From contig JADJNU010000002.1 in NCBI GenBank assembly GCA_016714165.1, forward strand, positions 930,001-994,000: DNA of 64,000 bases, read 5' to 3'. The stretch is from Bdellovibrionales bacterium (GTDB lineage: Bacteria; Bdellovibrionota; Bdellovibrionia; Bdellovibrionales; UBA1609). The notes under the pieces are model-generated. The model was given only the letters and a program-made list of their open reading frames with translations, was not told the origin of the DNA and searched no databases. The translations under genes were made by a program, and so were the position numbers. Position 1 is the first letter of the stretch, and the number at the start of each line of letters is the position of its first letter. Positions 26,455 to 34,957 of the stretch are shown piece after piece.

Positions 26455-26906
26455 TGGCGAAATTCCCCACGACGAACGGCGCCCAAGATCACAAGCCCTC
26501 TTGCCACTCGATGGCGGATAGTCCCAACTGTCAAACCAAGCCCTTCTGAAATGGCATCTTCAGAAATTCCTAAAACTTTCGACCAAAGCACCGCCAGAAA
26601 TTCATCTAGATCCGCCTCTTTCTGAAACTCCATCCACGGTCCAAGATCGACACCCTCTGGAATGAGCCAGCCAGCCTCATAGGAGATAGCTGCAGGACGA
26701 CTTTTGGTCTGTTTTAATTTGTTAAAAAATGAATGAGTGACATGAACAATAACCGAAGGCCATTTCTCGGCGGGCAAATTCCCGCGTCCAATTCGATTCC
26801 GACATCGGTGAAGCGCTTTGATTGCAGCAATTCTGGAAAATTTCTCATCTAAGGCGGCAAAAAAGAAAAATAGCGCCAAGGATCGAATCCGGGCCTCACT
26901 ATCCAT
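26451..26906 (-). CDS. ECF-like RNA polymerase sigma factor (divergent)
   Basis: A 151-residue protein whose C-terminal third resembles sigma region 4: LWSKVLGISEDAISEGLGL followed by TVGTIRHRVARGLVILG, a helix-turn-helix that would read the -35 box. The N-terminal part should be region 2, but its usual hallmark residues are weak here. Length is short for an ECF sigma factor (typically 170-200). Two bases separate its ATG from the mreB stop, and its stop overlaps the anti-sigma start, so the three genes are probably co-transcribed. It likely directs an envelope-linked regulon; targets are unknown. Confidence 0.65.
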   Translation of the reverse strand: MDSEARIRSLALFFFFAALDEKFSRIAAIKALHRCRNRIGRGNLPAEKWPSVIVHVTHSFFNKLKQTKSRPAAISYEAGWLIPEGVDLGPWMEFQKEADLDEFLAVLWSKVLGISEDAISEGLGLTVGTIRHRVARGLVILGAVRRGEFRQ

Positions 26907-26908
26907 GT

Positions 26909-27952
26909 TTAGTCCACTGTTAACTGCTTAAGAAGATCTAGTTCGTCCAGTACCTTACCTGAGCCCAAAACCACGCAAGACAGTGGATCCTCAGCAATTG
27001 ACACGGGGAGGCCCGTTCTCTCCCGCAGTAAAACGTCCAAATTGGCTAAGAGGGCCCCGCCGCCGGTCAACACAATTCCATTGTCAACGATGTCAGAAGC
27101 TAACTCTGGCGGCGTTTTCTCTAGTGCTGTTCTCACCGCATCAACGACTTCACTCAAAGGATCCATCAAAGCATCGTTCACTTGAGAAGAAGAGATTTCA
27201 ATCGTTTTTGGAGCCCCTGCGACTAAATCGCGACCCTTGATTTCGAGAATTCTCTCGTCCTCGAATGGATAAGCATTGCCTATCTTAATTTTAATTTCCT
27301 CTGCCGTTCTCTCCCCAATCAAAAGATTAAATTGACGACGAACGTAGTTAATTATCGCTTCATCGAATTTATCACCGGCTACCTTAATGGATTTGCAGTA
27401 CACAATTCCGCCGAGTGAGATGACGGCCACTCCTGTCGTGCCACCTCCCATATCGACAACCATATTTCCAGTGGGTTCAGTTATGGGAAGTCCCGCGCCA
27501 ATTGCTGCGGCCATTGGCTCTTCAATCAGGTAAACCTCTCGGGCCCCAGCCGAATGTGCCGATTCTTTGACCGCACGTTTTTCTACCTGGGTAATGCCGT
27601 ATGGAACTGCAATAATAATTCTGGGACGAACAAGACTCTTCTTGGTTCCCGTTGATTTTGTTATGAAATATTTCAGCATTGACTGAGTCACTTCAAAATC
27701 TGCAATGACTCCATCTTTGATGGGACGAATTGCAACGATGGATCCGGGCGTTCTCCCCAACATGTCCTTGGCTTCCTTCCCTACTGCCAACACTCGATTT
27801 TGAATTCCACGATAGTTTTTTTGTACCGCAACGACCGATGGCTCATCTAGAATGATCCCCCTCCCCCTTGCATAAACAAGTGTGTTGGCCGTGCCCAAAT
27901 CAATGGCTATATCGTTTGAAAAATACTCAGAAATCTTATCCACAAATCCCAT
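26909..27952 (-). CDS. mreB: Rod-shape determining actin homologue MreB
   Basis: A 347-residue bacterial actin that polymerises under the inner membrane and guides elongation of the cell wall. The actin-type ATP-binding phosphate motifs are visible: IAIDLGTANTLVYARGRG near the N-terminus, VVDMGGGTTGVAVISLGG near residue 165, and GIVLTGGGALLANLD. Length is standard. ATG at 27952. No mreC or mreD follows as in many bacteria; instead an ECF-like sigma factor gene begins two bases after the stop. The promoter should lie in 27953-28148, the divergent gap with the SCP2-like gene. Confidence 0.97.
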   Translation of the reverse strand: MGFVDKISEYFSNDIAIDLGTANTLVYARGRGIILDEPSVVAVQKNYRGIQNRVLAVGKEAKDMLGRTPGSIVAIRPIKDGVIADFEVTQSMLKYFITKSTGTKKSLVRPRIIIAVPYGITQVEKRAVKESAHSAGAREVYLIEEPMAAAIGAGLPITEPTGNMVVDMGGGTTGVAVISLGGIVYCKSIKVAGDKFDEAIINYVRRQFNLLIGERTAEEIKIKIGNAYPFEDERILEIKGRDLVAGAPKTIEISSSQVNDALMDPLSEVVDAVRTALEKTPPELASDIVDNGIVLTGGGALLANLDVLLRERTGLPVSIAEDPLSCVVLGSGKVLDELDLLKQLTVD

Positions 27953-28148
27953 GGTGCCACTCTTTATTGAATTGATTGATTCTCATCCAGAAATCCCACT
28001 CCTACTCTAGGCTAGACACAAAACGAGAGTCAATACAGGAAGTTACTATGCCGTGTTGACTTCGCTGGATTGGTCCGAGAAAATCGCAGGTCAAGGGTGC
28101 ATGCAAAGATCTGGAAACTAGCCGGATCAATTGCAAAAAGGAGTGCCA

Positions 28149-28604
28149 ATGCCTTCGAGTGACCCATTTTCCATTGTCCATCTATTTTTTACGACAAACC
28201 CAACACCCAAAGAGGCTCTTCGTCACCTTAAAGCTGGACATGAAATCCGCCTTCTGCTTGACGGACGTGAAGAATGTGCTCTCTTCTACCAACAGGATCA
28301 GGTCTTTTTCGAAAAACGAAAGGTGCCAACTGCCGATGTCGAATTCACCGTCGGGCCCGAGGCCATTCGCCAGTTGGCTAATTACCTCGGTGGGGGTGTC
28401 GGTCAGCTTGGAATAACGGTCATTAAGGAAATCTTGCTCGGGCATGTCCAAATTCGAGTGTGTGGTTCTGTCGTGAGAATACTCACTGGTGGATACCTGA
28501 AAATTATCGCCTCTGGAGGCCCTGAGTTATTGAACTTTTTGACCCAATATGGACTCAACACCCTTCCCAAAATCGCCCGGTTTATCCGTTCCTTAAAAAG
28601 ATAG
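28149..28604 (+). CDS. SCP2-like lipid-binding domain protein
   Basis: A 151-residue cytoplasmic protein. The pattern fits a sterol carrier protein 2 (SCP2)-like fold: EIRLLLDGREECALFYQQ, a VEFTVGPEAIRQLA stretch and KEILLGHVQIRV. Bacterial SCP2 proteins bind hydrophobic ligands, and one relative (UbiJ) assists ubiquinone synthesis. The match is by pattern only. The ATG at 28149 follows AAAAGGAG; a TTG at 28131 is possible but has no ribosome site. It ends four bases from the convergent glpD. No quinone genes are adjacent. Confidence 0.5.
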   Translation: MPSSDPFSIVHLFFTTNPTPKEALRHLKAGHEIRLLLDGREECALFYQQDQVFFEKRKVPTADVEFTVGPEAIRQLANYLGGGVGQLGITVIKEILLGHVQIRVCGSVVRILTGGYLKIIASGGPELLNFLTQYGLNTLPKIARFIRSLKR

Positions 28605-28608
28605 ATTT

Positions 28609-30255
28609 TCAATCTTTCCAAAAGAGTTCTCTCTTCAATTCCAGTTGAAATTCCTGGACCTCTTTGTTTCGCCTAGCATCATCCCAATCCAAAGCATTCG
28701 AAAAGGTCTTTAAAAGAGGACCTATAAAGGATTCCCCATGGTCGCGTTTGGCAAGAAATAATGGTGTGCGCCTCAAAATAAAATCTGACAAATGAAAGCA
28801 CATTGTGTTCTGAATGGCGAACTGCGCCTCGCATTGCCACATCCTTGTCTCGGGCGACTCTGAACTCGGGAGGCTCCGATAAATTTCAGCCAAACGCTCC
28901 GCTTCCAAGCCATGTCGCAAAATCAAAGAATGACCCACTGACTCTGGAATTCGCCAAAGGCCGGCATAAGTCAGTGAGTTTCTCCATGTTCCCTCATACT
29001 GTTGAACTGAGATCAATGGATTGAGCGGTTCCCTTGTGCAATTGCGGCCATACCGCGCCTGGTCTTCTGAGGGCAAGGTCCCAAGGACAATTTCCAATGT
29101 TTGCTCGGCCATATGACGATATGTCGTGTATTTACCTCCGGAAACAAAAGTAATTCCTGATGGATCATGAAGTATTAAATGTTCACGACTGGTTTTGCCT
29201 TCTGTGCTTGAACCATCATCTACCAGAGGTCTCACTCCTGCGTAACTACTTATCACATCATTGTAGGAAATTTTAATCCCGGGAAAATACTCGTTGATAA
29301 CTCCTAAAAGATAATCAACATCTGCTCTCTGCGTACTTACGTTTGATGGGTCATCCAAATAATCTGTGTCTGTCGTTCCAATGATCACCATGTCGGGGCG
29401 AGGAATCGCAAAGATAATACGGCTTTGCTTATCTGCCGCCATAACCACAGCACTCGATAGAGGTAAGCGATCCCGCGCCAGAGTCAGATGAATTCCCTTC
29501 GATGGACGAATGATTTTTCGCCATTTTGGTATCAGGGCTTCTCCCACCTGATCTGTCCAAGGTCCTACCGTACTCACTATGTGCTTTGCCCTAACTATGA
29601 TTTCCTTTCCACTCTCCAAATCTTTACAAATCAATTTTTGAAAGTGACGGGAATCCAAAATCCTCCCGACTGCCTTCACATAGCTAACGCAACGTGCTCC
29701 CCCATGAGCAGCCGATCTCAACGTCTCAAGAACCAAGCGATCGTCATCCATGTACGCGTCTGAATAAACATAAGAGCCCAAAAGATTCTTCGATTTCAAA
29801 GAGGGAACTCGGCTCAAAGTCAGACTGCTGTTGAGACGTTCATGCATTTCTGGGACTTCAAAAAGGGCCAAGGTGTCGTATAGCCACATTCCTAAGCCCA
29901 TCTTGAACATTCCAACGCGTCCACCTCTATAAAGGGGCAAAACAAAACGAAGAGGGTGAACCAAATGAGGAGCTATTTCCATCAAAATTCTTCGCTCTCG
30001 CAAAGATTCAAAAACCAAACCAAACTCAAGATTTTCTAAGTAGCGAATTCCTCCATGGATGAGCTTACTCGAGCGTGAACTGGTACCAGAAGCAAAGTCC
30101 TGTGCTTCGACCAAAGCGACCTTCATACCCCTGGAAGACGCATCGCGAGCCACTCCAGCCCCATTGATTCCGCCGCCAATTATGGCCAAATCGTAGATTT
30201 CATGAGAGAACTCATCAATAAACTTCTGTCTTTCAGAAAACGAAAGCCCCTGCAT
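28609..30255 (-). CDS. glpD: Aerobic glycerol-3-phosphate dehydrogenase
   Basis: A 548-residue FAD-dependent membrane-bound enzyme that oxidises glycerol-3-phosphate to dihydroxyacetone phosphate and passes electrons to quinone. The N-terminal Rossmann motif is DLAIIGGGINGAGVARDASS, then GTSSRSSKLIHGGIRYLE, typical of GlpD/GlpA. The C-terminal DAO-C domain with SGGKYTTYR is present. Start at 30255 has a strong AAAGGAG eight bases ahead; the frame runs open to 30501 without a better start. It is divergent from the HAD phosphatase gene by about 90 bases. No glpK or glpF in the window. Confidence 0.95.
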   Translation of the reverse strand: MQGLSFSERQKFIDEFSHEIYDLAIIGGGINGAGVARDASSRGMKVALVEAQDFASGTSSRSSKLIHGGIRYLENLEFGLVFESLRERRILMEIAPHLVHPLRFVLPLYRGGRVGMFKMGLGMWLYDTLALFEVPEMHERLNSSLTLSRVPSLKSKNLLGSYVYSDAYMDDDRLVLETLRSAAHGGARCVSYVKAVGRILDSRHFQKLICKDLESGKEIIVRAKHIVSTVGPWTDQVGEALIPKWRKIIRPSKGIHLTLARDRLPLSSAVVMAADKQSRIIFAIPRPDMVIIGTTDTDYLDDPSNVSTQRADVDYLLGVINEYFPGIKISYNDVISSYAGVRPLVDDGSSTEGKTSREHLILHDPSGITFVSGGKYTTYRHMAEQTLEIVLGTLPSEDQARYGRNCTREPLNPLISVQQYEGTWRNSLTYAGLWRIPESVGHSLILRHGLEAERLAEIYRSLPSSESPETRMWQCEAQFAIQNTMCFHLSDFILRRTPLFLAKRDHGESFIGPLLKTFSNALDWDDARRNKEVQEFQLELKRELFWKD

Positions 30256-30342
30256 GCAAGGTCTCCTTTGAAGGTGACAGGTTTCGGGAGTTTGGTATTT
30301 TGAGTATAATTGAACGTTAAACCTTCGTCGTCGAGGATTTTC

Positions 30343-31107
30343 ATGAATGATCTCTCCGTGAGTTTGGTTGGAAAGATTTCTGACGCTATAGATAAGGCCA
30401 TCAGTGAAACCAGTGGTCCTTTGATTGCTGCCTTTGATGCTGACGGGACTCTTTGGGACACAGATATGGGAGAGAATTTTTTTTTCCATCAAATTGAGCA
30501 AAAGCTCTTAAAAAATCTTCCTCCTGAGCCATGGGAGCACTATCTCAGATTAAAAAGGGAGGTCTCTCCGCAAGTCGCCTACCTATGGTTAGCTCAAATT
30601 AATGCGGGTCAGCCCCTCAAGCAGGTTCGCAAATGGAGTGAAGAGTGTGTAAAAGCTCACTCGCCTCTCCCAATCTTTAACGGACAGAAGAGGCTCATTG
30701 ATCTGCTCCATTCTAAAGACGTCATAGTTTATGTTGTGACCGCAAGCATCAAGTGGTCTGTCGAACCTGCAGCAGCTATTTACGGAATTTCGCCTGACAG
30801 GGTACTTGGAATAACCACAAGAATTGACGGAGAAGGTCTGGTCACCACAGAACAAGACGGACCTATCACGTGGAGGGAAGGAAAAGTGGAGGGACTTTTG
30901 AAAACCACAAACGGAATTCGACCCTTCTTTTGTTCTGGAAATACTCCCGGGGATCTCGCGCTTCTTGAATCAGCAACCCATGTGCGATTGGCTATGGCGG
31001 CTTCGAAGGGCGACCCAGAACTTTTTGAAGACGAGCTGCGTCTCGTTGAAATTGCTAAAAACAGGGGCTGGTTTTACCATTTGCCTGTTTCGGACGGTCC
31101 CTTTTAG
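30343..31107 (+). CDS. HAD-superfamily phosphatase
   Basis: A 254-residue haloacid dehalogenase-like hydrolase of the phosphoserine phosphatase type. Motif I is AAFDADGTLWDTD with nucleophile Asp and acid/base Asp, motif II is YVVTASIKW, and motif III/IV is FFCSGNTPGDLALLE. A helical cap separates motifs I and II (C1-type). Substrate unknown; the fold covers PSP, GPP and lipid or sugar phosphate phosphatases. Divergent from glpD, so a role in glycerol phosphate handling is possible but only inferred. The ATG at 30343 follows GAGGAT; the frame reaches a TTG at 30310. Confidence 0.75.
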   Translation: MNDLSVSLVGKISDAIDKAISETSGPLIAAFDADGTLWDTDMGENFFFHQIEQKLLKNLPPEPWEHYLRLKREVSPQVAYLWLAQINAGQPLKQVRKWSEECVKAHSPLPIFNGQKRLIDLLHSKDVIVYVVTASIKWSVEPAAAIYGISPDRVLGITTRIDGEGLVTTEQDGPITWREGKVEGLLKTTNGIRPFFCSGNTPGDLALLESATHVRLAMAASKGDPELFEDELRLVEIAKNRGWFYHLPVSDGPF

Positions 31108-31224
31108 GAAGCGTTCAATACTTTTGGATCTTAGTCCAGATTACAGTTTTTTCAGACCTCTGCACCGATCTTTTTTCTCTTTTTTTCACTTTTCAAGATA
31201 ATTATTAATGATAGCATTCAAACA

Positions 31225-31677
31225 ATGGATGAAATATCAAGACAACAGAGGCGTTCGTTTTTGTTTATGGTGGCAGGGGCTCTTCCAGGTATTGGACTCT
31301 TCGGGGGTATTTCCTCAATTTTTGGTGGTAAAACATTCGTCACCAACTATACCATCCACCTTGATCACTTAGATGAGAAAGCCTTTTCTGCCTACAACGG
31401 AGACGTTACAGCGATTCCTTTTTTGAAGATTGTTCTTCCAGATCTTGATTCCTCATGGGCAGATCGCTACCTATTCGTCAGAAAGAACTTTGCTTCGAAT
31501 AGATCTTTGATTCGTTCTTCAAGAGTACTCGGCAAAGACTCGAAGAGTGTCAGCTTTGTCAATGTCTGGAAGTCTCGCGAGGCATTTACCTCTTACTGCG
31601 AGTCTGCTGACATGAAGCACTTAGATTCTAAATTCCGTGCAGCTGGCTGTCAGCCCTCCCTCTCATTTCCCAGCTAA
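31225..31677 (+). CDS. Putative Tat-exported protein of unknown function
   Basis: A 150-residue protein, not recognised. It begins MDEISRQQRRSFLFMVAGAL, with a twin-arginine-like RRSFLF before a hydrophobic segment, so export by the Tat pathway is likely. The mature part has no Cys pair and one Cys each near residues 129 and 142. The C-terminal SVSFVNVWKSREAFTSYCES pattern loosely resembles dimeric alpha-beta barrel (antibiotic monooxygenase-like) domains. ATG at 31225, no strong ribosome site seen. It is convergent with the TlpA-like gene. Confidence 0.55.
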   Translation: MDEISRQQRRSFLFMVAGALPGIGLFGGISSIFGGKTFVTNYTIHLDHLDEKAFSAYNGDVTAIPFLKIVLPDLDSSWADRYLFVRKNFASNRSLIRSSRVLGKDSKSVSFVNVWKSREAFTSYCESADMKHLDSKFRAAGCQPSLSFPS

Positions 31678-31684
31678 TGATTTT

Positions 31685-31701
31685 CAGCCTTTCGAAGGCT
31701 G
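31685..31701. terminator. Hairpin between convergent genes
   Basis: CAGCCTT-TCG-AAGGCTG, a seven-base perfect stem right after the stop of the Tat-like gene and before the stop of the TlpA-like gene. It lacks a long T run on either side, so termination is only possible, not clear. Confidence 0.4.
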
Positions 31702-31704
31702 TCA

Positions 31705-32907
31705 TCAGTTTCCTTTCAGATTACTTACGCAGGAATTGCTCGCAGCAAAGGCCGGAATTTGGCAGACCCCGCCCGTGCATTCAACCGGGTGAGCTTTGGC
31801 CTCATAGCTTTTCAATTGATCTTCCAGCTTTTTCCAATTTTCGGTGTCATCGGTATCCACGCTCGTCAAGGCCCGCTTTTGAAGTTGAACAGCTAAACTC
31901 AGCCGATTGGTTTTGGCGTAATATTCTGCGACCGGCGGCAAAAGAATCCAACGATATTTTAGAAACTTCTCGCGTAATTGGGGATCCGAATGGTTTTCAG
32001 TCAGATCGACAGCTCGTTCAGCCGCTTCATCTCCCAGCTTTAGGTCCCATTTCTCAGATGAAATCGCGGGGTGGATGATCATTTCCAAAATATTTGCCAG
32101 CACCTGGACGTGGTCAAAATTATTTCTGATCCTCGCTTCTATCAGACTCTGGCCTTGCTCATGTTGGCCATCTTGAATCAAAGCCTCTATCAGGTATTTG
32201 GCAAACAACGCATCGGCCATAGGTGTGTTAAGTGCGAGTCCCTCTTCAGCCACCCGGATCATGTTTTTCCACTCAGCTGCCGCTCTTGCTTCTTGCACCT
32301 GAGGTAACAAGGACGTTGCCTTTTCCTCGGCCTCAAATGCCAGCTTTTCTCTTTCCGCATATTGCTTGTAGTCCGCGCTGGACTCCCAGGTACCGTTCAC
32401 AATCTGTTCCAGAGGGTTTCCCAGCTCCGGTTCATCCAGGTCCATAGGATGGCCTATGAACAAGATTGTTCCCGAGCCATTGACCACCATGGCGCGAGGA
32501 ATTCCAGGGGCGGCCGAAGCCTTTAACCATTTTTCCTTCATCCAGCCCGTGCTATCAAAGGCCACCGCGTAGCCCATCTCTGTTGATTCCAAAAATTTAG
32601 CGAGTCCGGAAATTTGTTCTTCGCGCGTACCTTGTTCGCTGGAAGCGATTCCGATGACAGTCAGACGGCTGCCATATTTAGCTTGCAATTCATTTAAGTG
32701 GGGAATTGAATCGACACATGGACCACACCAAGTTCCCCAAAATTCTACGACATAAACATGGCCGGGCTCAAATTCTTTGATCTCGGGTCCCTTCAGCCAT
32801 TGTTCTACTCTCAATTTGGGGGCCGTTGAGCCCATCCGCAACTCAGGCAAAGCTTGGGTTTGAACAGTCAAAAACGCAAATCCGCAAGCCAGGATACCCC
32901 TCAACAT
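31705..32907 (-). CDS. TlpA-like thioredoxin with C-terminal TPR-like helices
   Basis: A 400-residue protein with a short signal peptide (LACGFAFLTVQTQA). A TlpA/ResA-type thioredoxin domain follows with the redox motif WGTWCGPC in VVEFWGTWCGPCVDSIPHL. The C-terminal half is helical and charged, with repeated TPR-like pairs (EKATSLLPQVQEARAAAEWK). Such proteins reduce or isomerise disulfides, often for cytochrome c maturation; the TPR part would bind a client. Start at 32907 follows AAGGGAG; the frame extends to 32982 without a ribosome site. Two more Cys occur near the C-terminus (CTGGVCQI). Periplasmic by prediction. Confidence 0.82.
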   Translation of the reverse strand: MLRGILACGFAFLTVQTQALPELRMGSTAPKLRVEQWLKGPEIKEFEPGHVYVVEFWGTWCGPCVDSIPHLNELQAKYGSRLTVIGIASSEQGTREEQISGLAKFLESTEMGYAVAFDSTGWMKEKWLKASAAPGIPRAMVVNGSGTILFIGHPMDLDEPELGNPLEQIVNGTWESSADYKQYAEREKLAFEAEEKATSLLPQVQEARAAAEWKNMIRVAEEGLALNTPMADALFAKYLIEALIQDGQHEQGQSLIEARIRNNFDHVQVLANILEMIIHPAISSEKWDLKLGDEAAERAVDLTENHSDPQLREKFLKYRWILLPPVAEYYAKTNRLSLAVQLQKRALTSVDTDDTENWKKLEDQLKSYEAKAHPVECTGGVCQIPAFAASNSCVSNLKGN

Positions 32908-33092
32908 ATTCTCGTCTCCCTTTGATAGAAAAATCCATTGGTGCGGTTTTGAAATAGAGGAAACAAATGAGGGCGTCAACATAAACTGAAAACTTTATTT
33001 CCGCTGAAGGCTGCGACTCAAAAGTCATCCTAGACCAAGCTCACATTGAGAAAAAATGAACTCGATGCGCTCAACGAAATTGAGGACAAGCC

Positions 33093-33560
33093 CTAGTTTC
33101 TTGCCAAATTTTTCTCGGCTAAAACATGGGGACCAAATTCGTACTGCGACAGAAGCTTGCCTGCTGTAAATCCGCATTTTATATAAAACTCGAGAGCAGC
33201 CATGCGAGGCATGGTCCAGAGGACAGTCCGCCCCAATTTCAAGGACTCCTGCTCGGCTTTAAAAATCAGCTCTCTGCCAATTCCTGTGCCTCTCTCCTCC
33301 GGATGAACCCATAGTCCCCTGCACCGAAAATGATCCTCCGAAGTGGGAAATGCACTCAGCACAGCTACCAATTGATTATTTTTACCCCTAAATCCGCCCC
33401 AGAAAAAAACAGGATTTAGCCTTCCCATTTCTAAACTGAGTTCACCCAAGTGATCAATTATGCTTGTCGGCTCAATTCTGCTCCTCCGACTTGGCCAAAG
33501 ACAATGCTCCCAAATAGGAAGAATTTCTCTAAAAGAAATTTCTTGTATCAGAATTTTCAT
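33093..33560 (-). CDS. GNAT family N-acetyltransferase
   Basis: A 155-residue acetyltransferase of the GNAT fold. The acetyl-CoA loop is GLWVHPEERGTGIGRELIFKAE (motif A, R/Q-x-x-G-x-G/A), followed by the motif B segment AALEFYIKCGFTAGKL. Substrate unknown. The ATG at 33560 is supported by the domain start; the open frame extends to 33719 over the preceding gene. It overlaps the methyltransferase-like gene by 32 bases on the same strand, so the two are probably co-translated. No toxin or stress partner is visible next to it. Confidence 0.82.
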   Translation of the reverse strand: MKILIQEISFREILPIWEHCLWPSRRSRIEPTSIIDHLGELSLEMGRLNPVFFWGGFRGKNNQLVAVLSAFPTSEDHFRCRGLWVHPEERGTGIGRELIFKAEQESLKLGRTVLWTMPRMAALEFYIKCGFTAGKLLSQYEFGPHVLAEKNLARN

Positions 33561-34335
33561 TTTTTGTATCAGCACTATCTGTTGAACATCGACGACCAAA
33601 AATAGTAAATCTAAAAAAGGATCTCCCAGGGTAGCGGAACAGTCTCTCGCCTGCCCATAATATCTCAACAAAAGGAGAGACTTGCCTCTCAAAATCTTTG
33701 AGACTCTTTGGGGAATCAACGTGAGTCTTGTGGTCCATATCCGTTGACTGTAAGAGCACTTTGGTTCCGTCAGGGATGCTCTTCAACCATTCGCGAGAAG
33801 AAAAATGCTCGCAGGAGGAGTTAACGATCAGGTTGGGATTTTGCGAGAAAAAAGACTCATCCCCTTTTAAATCATTGCAATCCAATTGAAAAAAACTCGC
33901 TTCGAACCCAAAACACATCCAGTTTTCGAGCATTCCTCTTGAGATATGCAGCGCCTCTGCATCTAAATCGAAAAGACCCAAAGATCGAATTCCTATTCTC
34001 TCACGAGACAAAAGAAGAAATGGCAACATCCCATACCATGAACCATAGACCCACAAAACGATCGGTTGAGAAGATCCGAACTCCCTTTCAATAATCTCAC
34101 AGAGCCATAGCTTTGATGATATCTGTCCGCTTGACCAGGCTTCTCCATCGACCTCAAATTTTCGAGGCGGCATGTTTAATTTGAGTTCCCCATCAATTGA
34201 AGTAAATGGCTCATTAAACACAAATGGTCCTAGGGTTGAAATGGAAAAAGGCTTCCATGATAACAATAAGTAATCAAAAATGAATATGCTCCAGTTTGAG
34301 TGATAAGGAAATAATTTTATGCGGCCTTTCGACAA
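33529..34335 (-). CDS. Putative SAM-dependent methyltransferase-like protein
   Basis: About 268 residues at most. The middle has a Rossmann-like pattern: VLWVYGSWYGMLPFLLL as a variant motif I, then LGLFDLDAEALHISRGMLEN with the acidic residue that could bind the SAM ribose, and a NPNLIVNSSCEHFSSREW motif IV-like stretch. The glycine-rich loop is atypical, so catalysis is uncertain. The longest frame begins with TTG at 34335 and would overlap the divergent gene start by 17 bases; the true start is probably a TTG or other codon inside, since the ATG at 34173 would remove conserved-looking sequence. Downstream overlaps the GNAT gene. Confidence 0.5.
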   Translation of the reverse strand: MSKGRIKLFPYHSNWSIFIFDYLLLSWKPFSISTLGPFVFNEPFTSIDGELKLNMPPRKFEVDGEAWSSGQISSKLWLCEIIEREFGSSQPIVLWVYGSWYGMLPFLLLSRERIGIRSLGLFDLDAEALHISRGMLENWMCFGFEASFFQLDCNDLKGDESFFSQNPNLIVNSSCEHFSSREWLKSIPDGTKVLLQSTDMDHKTHVDSPKSLKDFERQVSPFVEILWAGERLFRYPGRSFFRFTIFGRRCSTDSADTKNENSDTRNFF

Positions 34336-34951
34336 TATTGAATTCTCGATTTTGGAATCAGTCCATTCAGATCAGATCGTCGGGTTAAGACGCAAAGAGT
34401 ACCTCAGGTACTACGGCAGGAGAGTCGTATCAGATTGCTTAAATTGGAATCAAACTGATCAAAATTCTCTTCATCTTGGCTTTGTAGACAAAATTGACAA
34501 GAAAATCGTATCTTGTCTGCGACTTTCCCTTTTTCAATCAAAGGAGAAATTGGAATTATCCACTCTTCTGCCAACACCCGCAGAACTGCAGCCGACCTAT
34601 GGTCTGATCGCTCGAGCTGCTTGTGATATGAGCCACTCTCGGATTGGACTGCATAGTATCTTGCGTTGTCGGGCGCTGGAAATCTGCCGTGAGCTCGGCG
34701 TGACAAGCATCCTCGGAACCACCGAAGCTTCAGCGGCTCAGTTGAACTCCTTAATAGGGATCGGCTGTCGCATTCTCGGAAATACCGACAGATGGGGCGA
34801 TTCAAGCACAATTCGAAATAGCGGGGACGTGCTCCTCATCGGCATCGTGAATGCCCACGATCGTGACCTTGCCATCGAAAAATTAAGGCAAAAATACCGC
34901 CTCAGTCCCATCAAGTTTGATTCTTCACTCGCGCCTATGATAAAAGGTTGA
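34319..34951 (+). CDS. FeeM-like / GNAT-type acyltransferase
   Basis: A 210-residue protein with the pattern of the N-acyl amino acid synthase and autoinducer synthase branch of GNAT proteins. It has IVGLRRKEYLRYYGRR at the start, a central IVSCLRLSLFQSKEKLELS strand pair, and YGLIARAACDMSHSRIGLHS where relatives carry the E(IV)SR box. The next helices carry LRCRALEICRELGVTSILGT. In this group the enzymes join an acyl chain from an acyl carrier protein to an amine. No homoserine-lactone-type core residues can be checked by eye. Start ATG at 34319 after AAGGAAA. Divergent from the methyltransferase-like gene. Confidence 0.5.
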   Translation: MRPFDNIEFSILESVHSDQIVGLRRKEYLRYYGRRVVSDCLNWNQTDQNSLHLGFVDKIDKKIVSCLRLSLFQSKEKLELSTLLPTPAELQPTYGLIARAACDMSHSRIGLHSILRCRALEICRELGVTSILGTTEASAAQLNSLIGIGCRILGNTDRWGDSSTIRNSGDVLLIGIVNAHDRDLAIEKLRQKYRLSPIKFDSSLAPMIKG

Positions 34952-34957
34952 TCCGCT

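Noticed and set aside
28600..28625. AT-rich hairpin between SCP2-like gene and glpD as a terminator
   Set aside because: Only a weak A/T stem with no clear T run.
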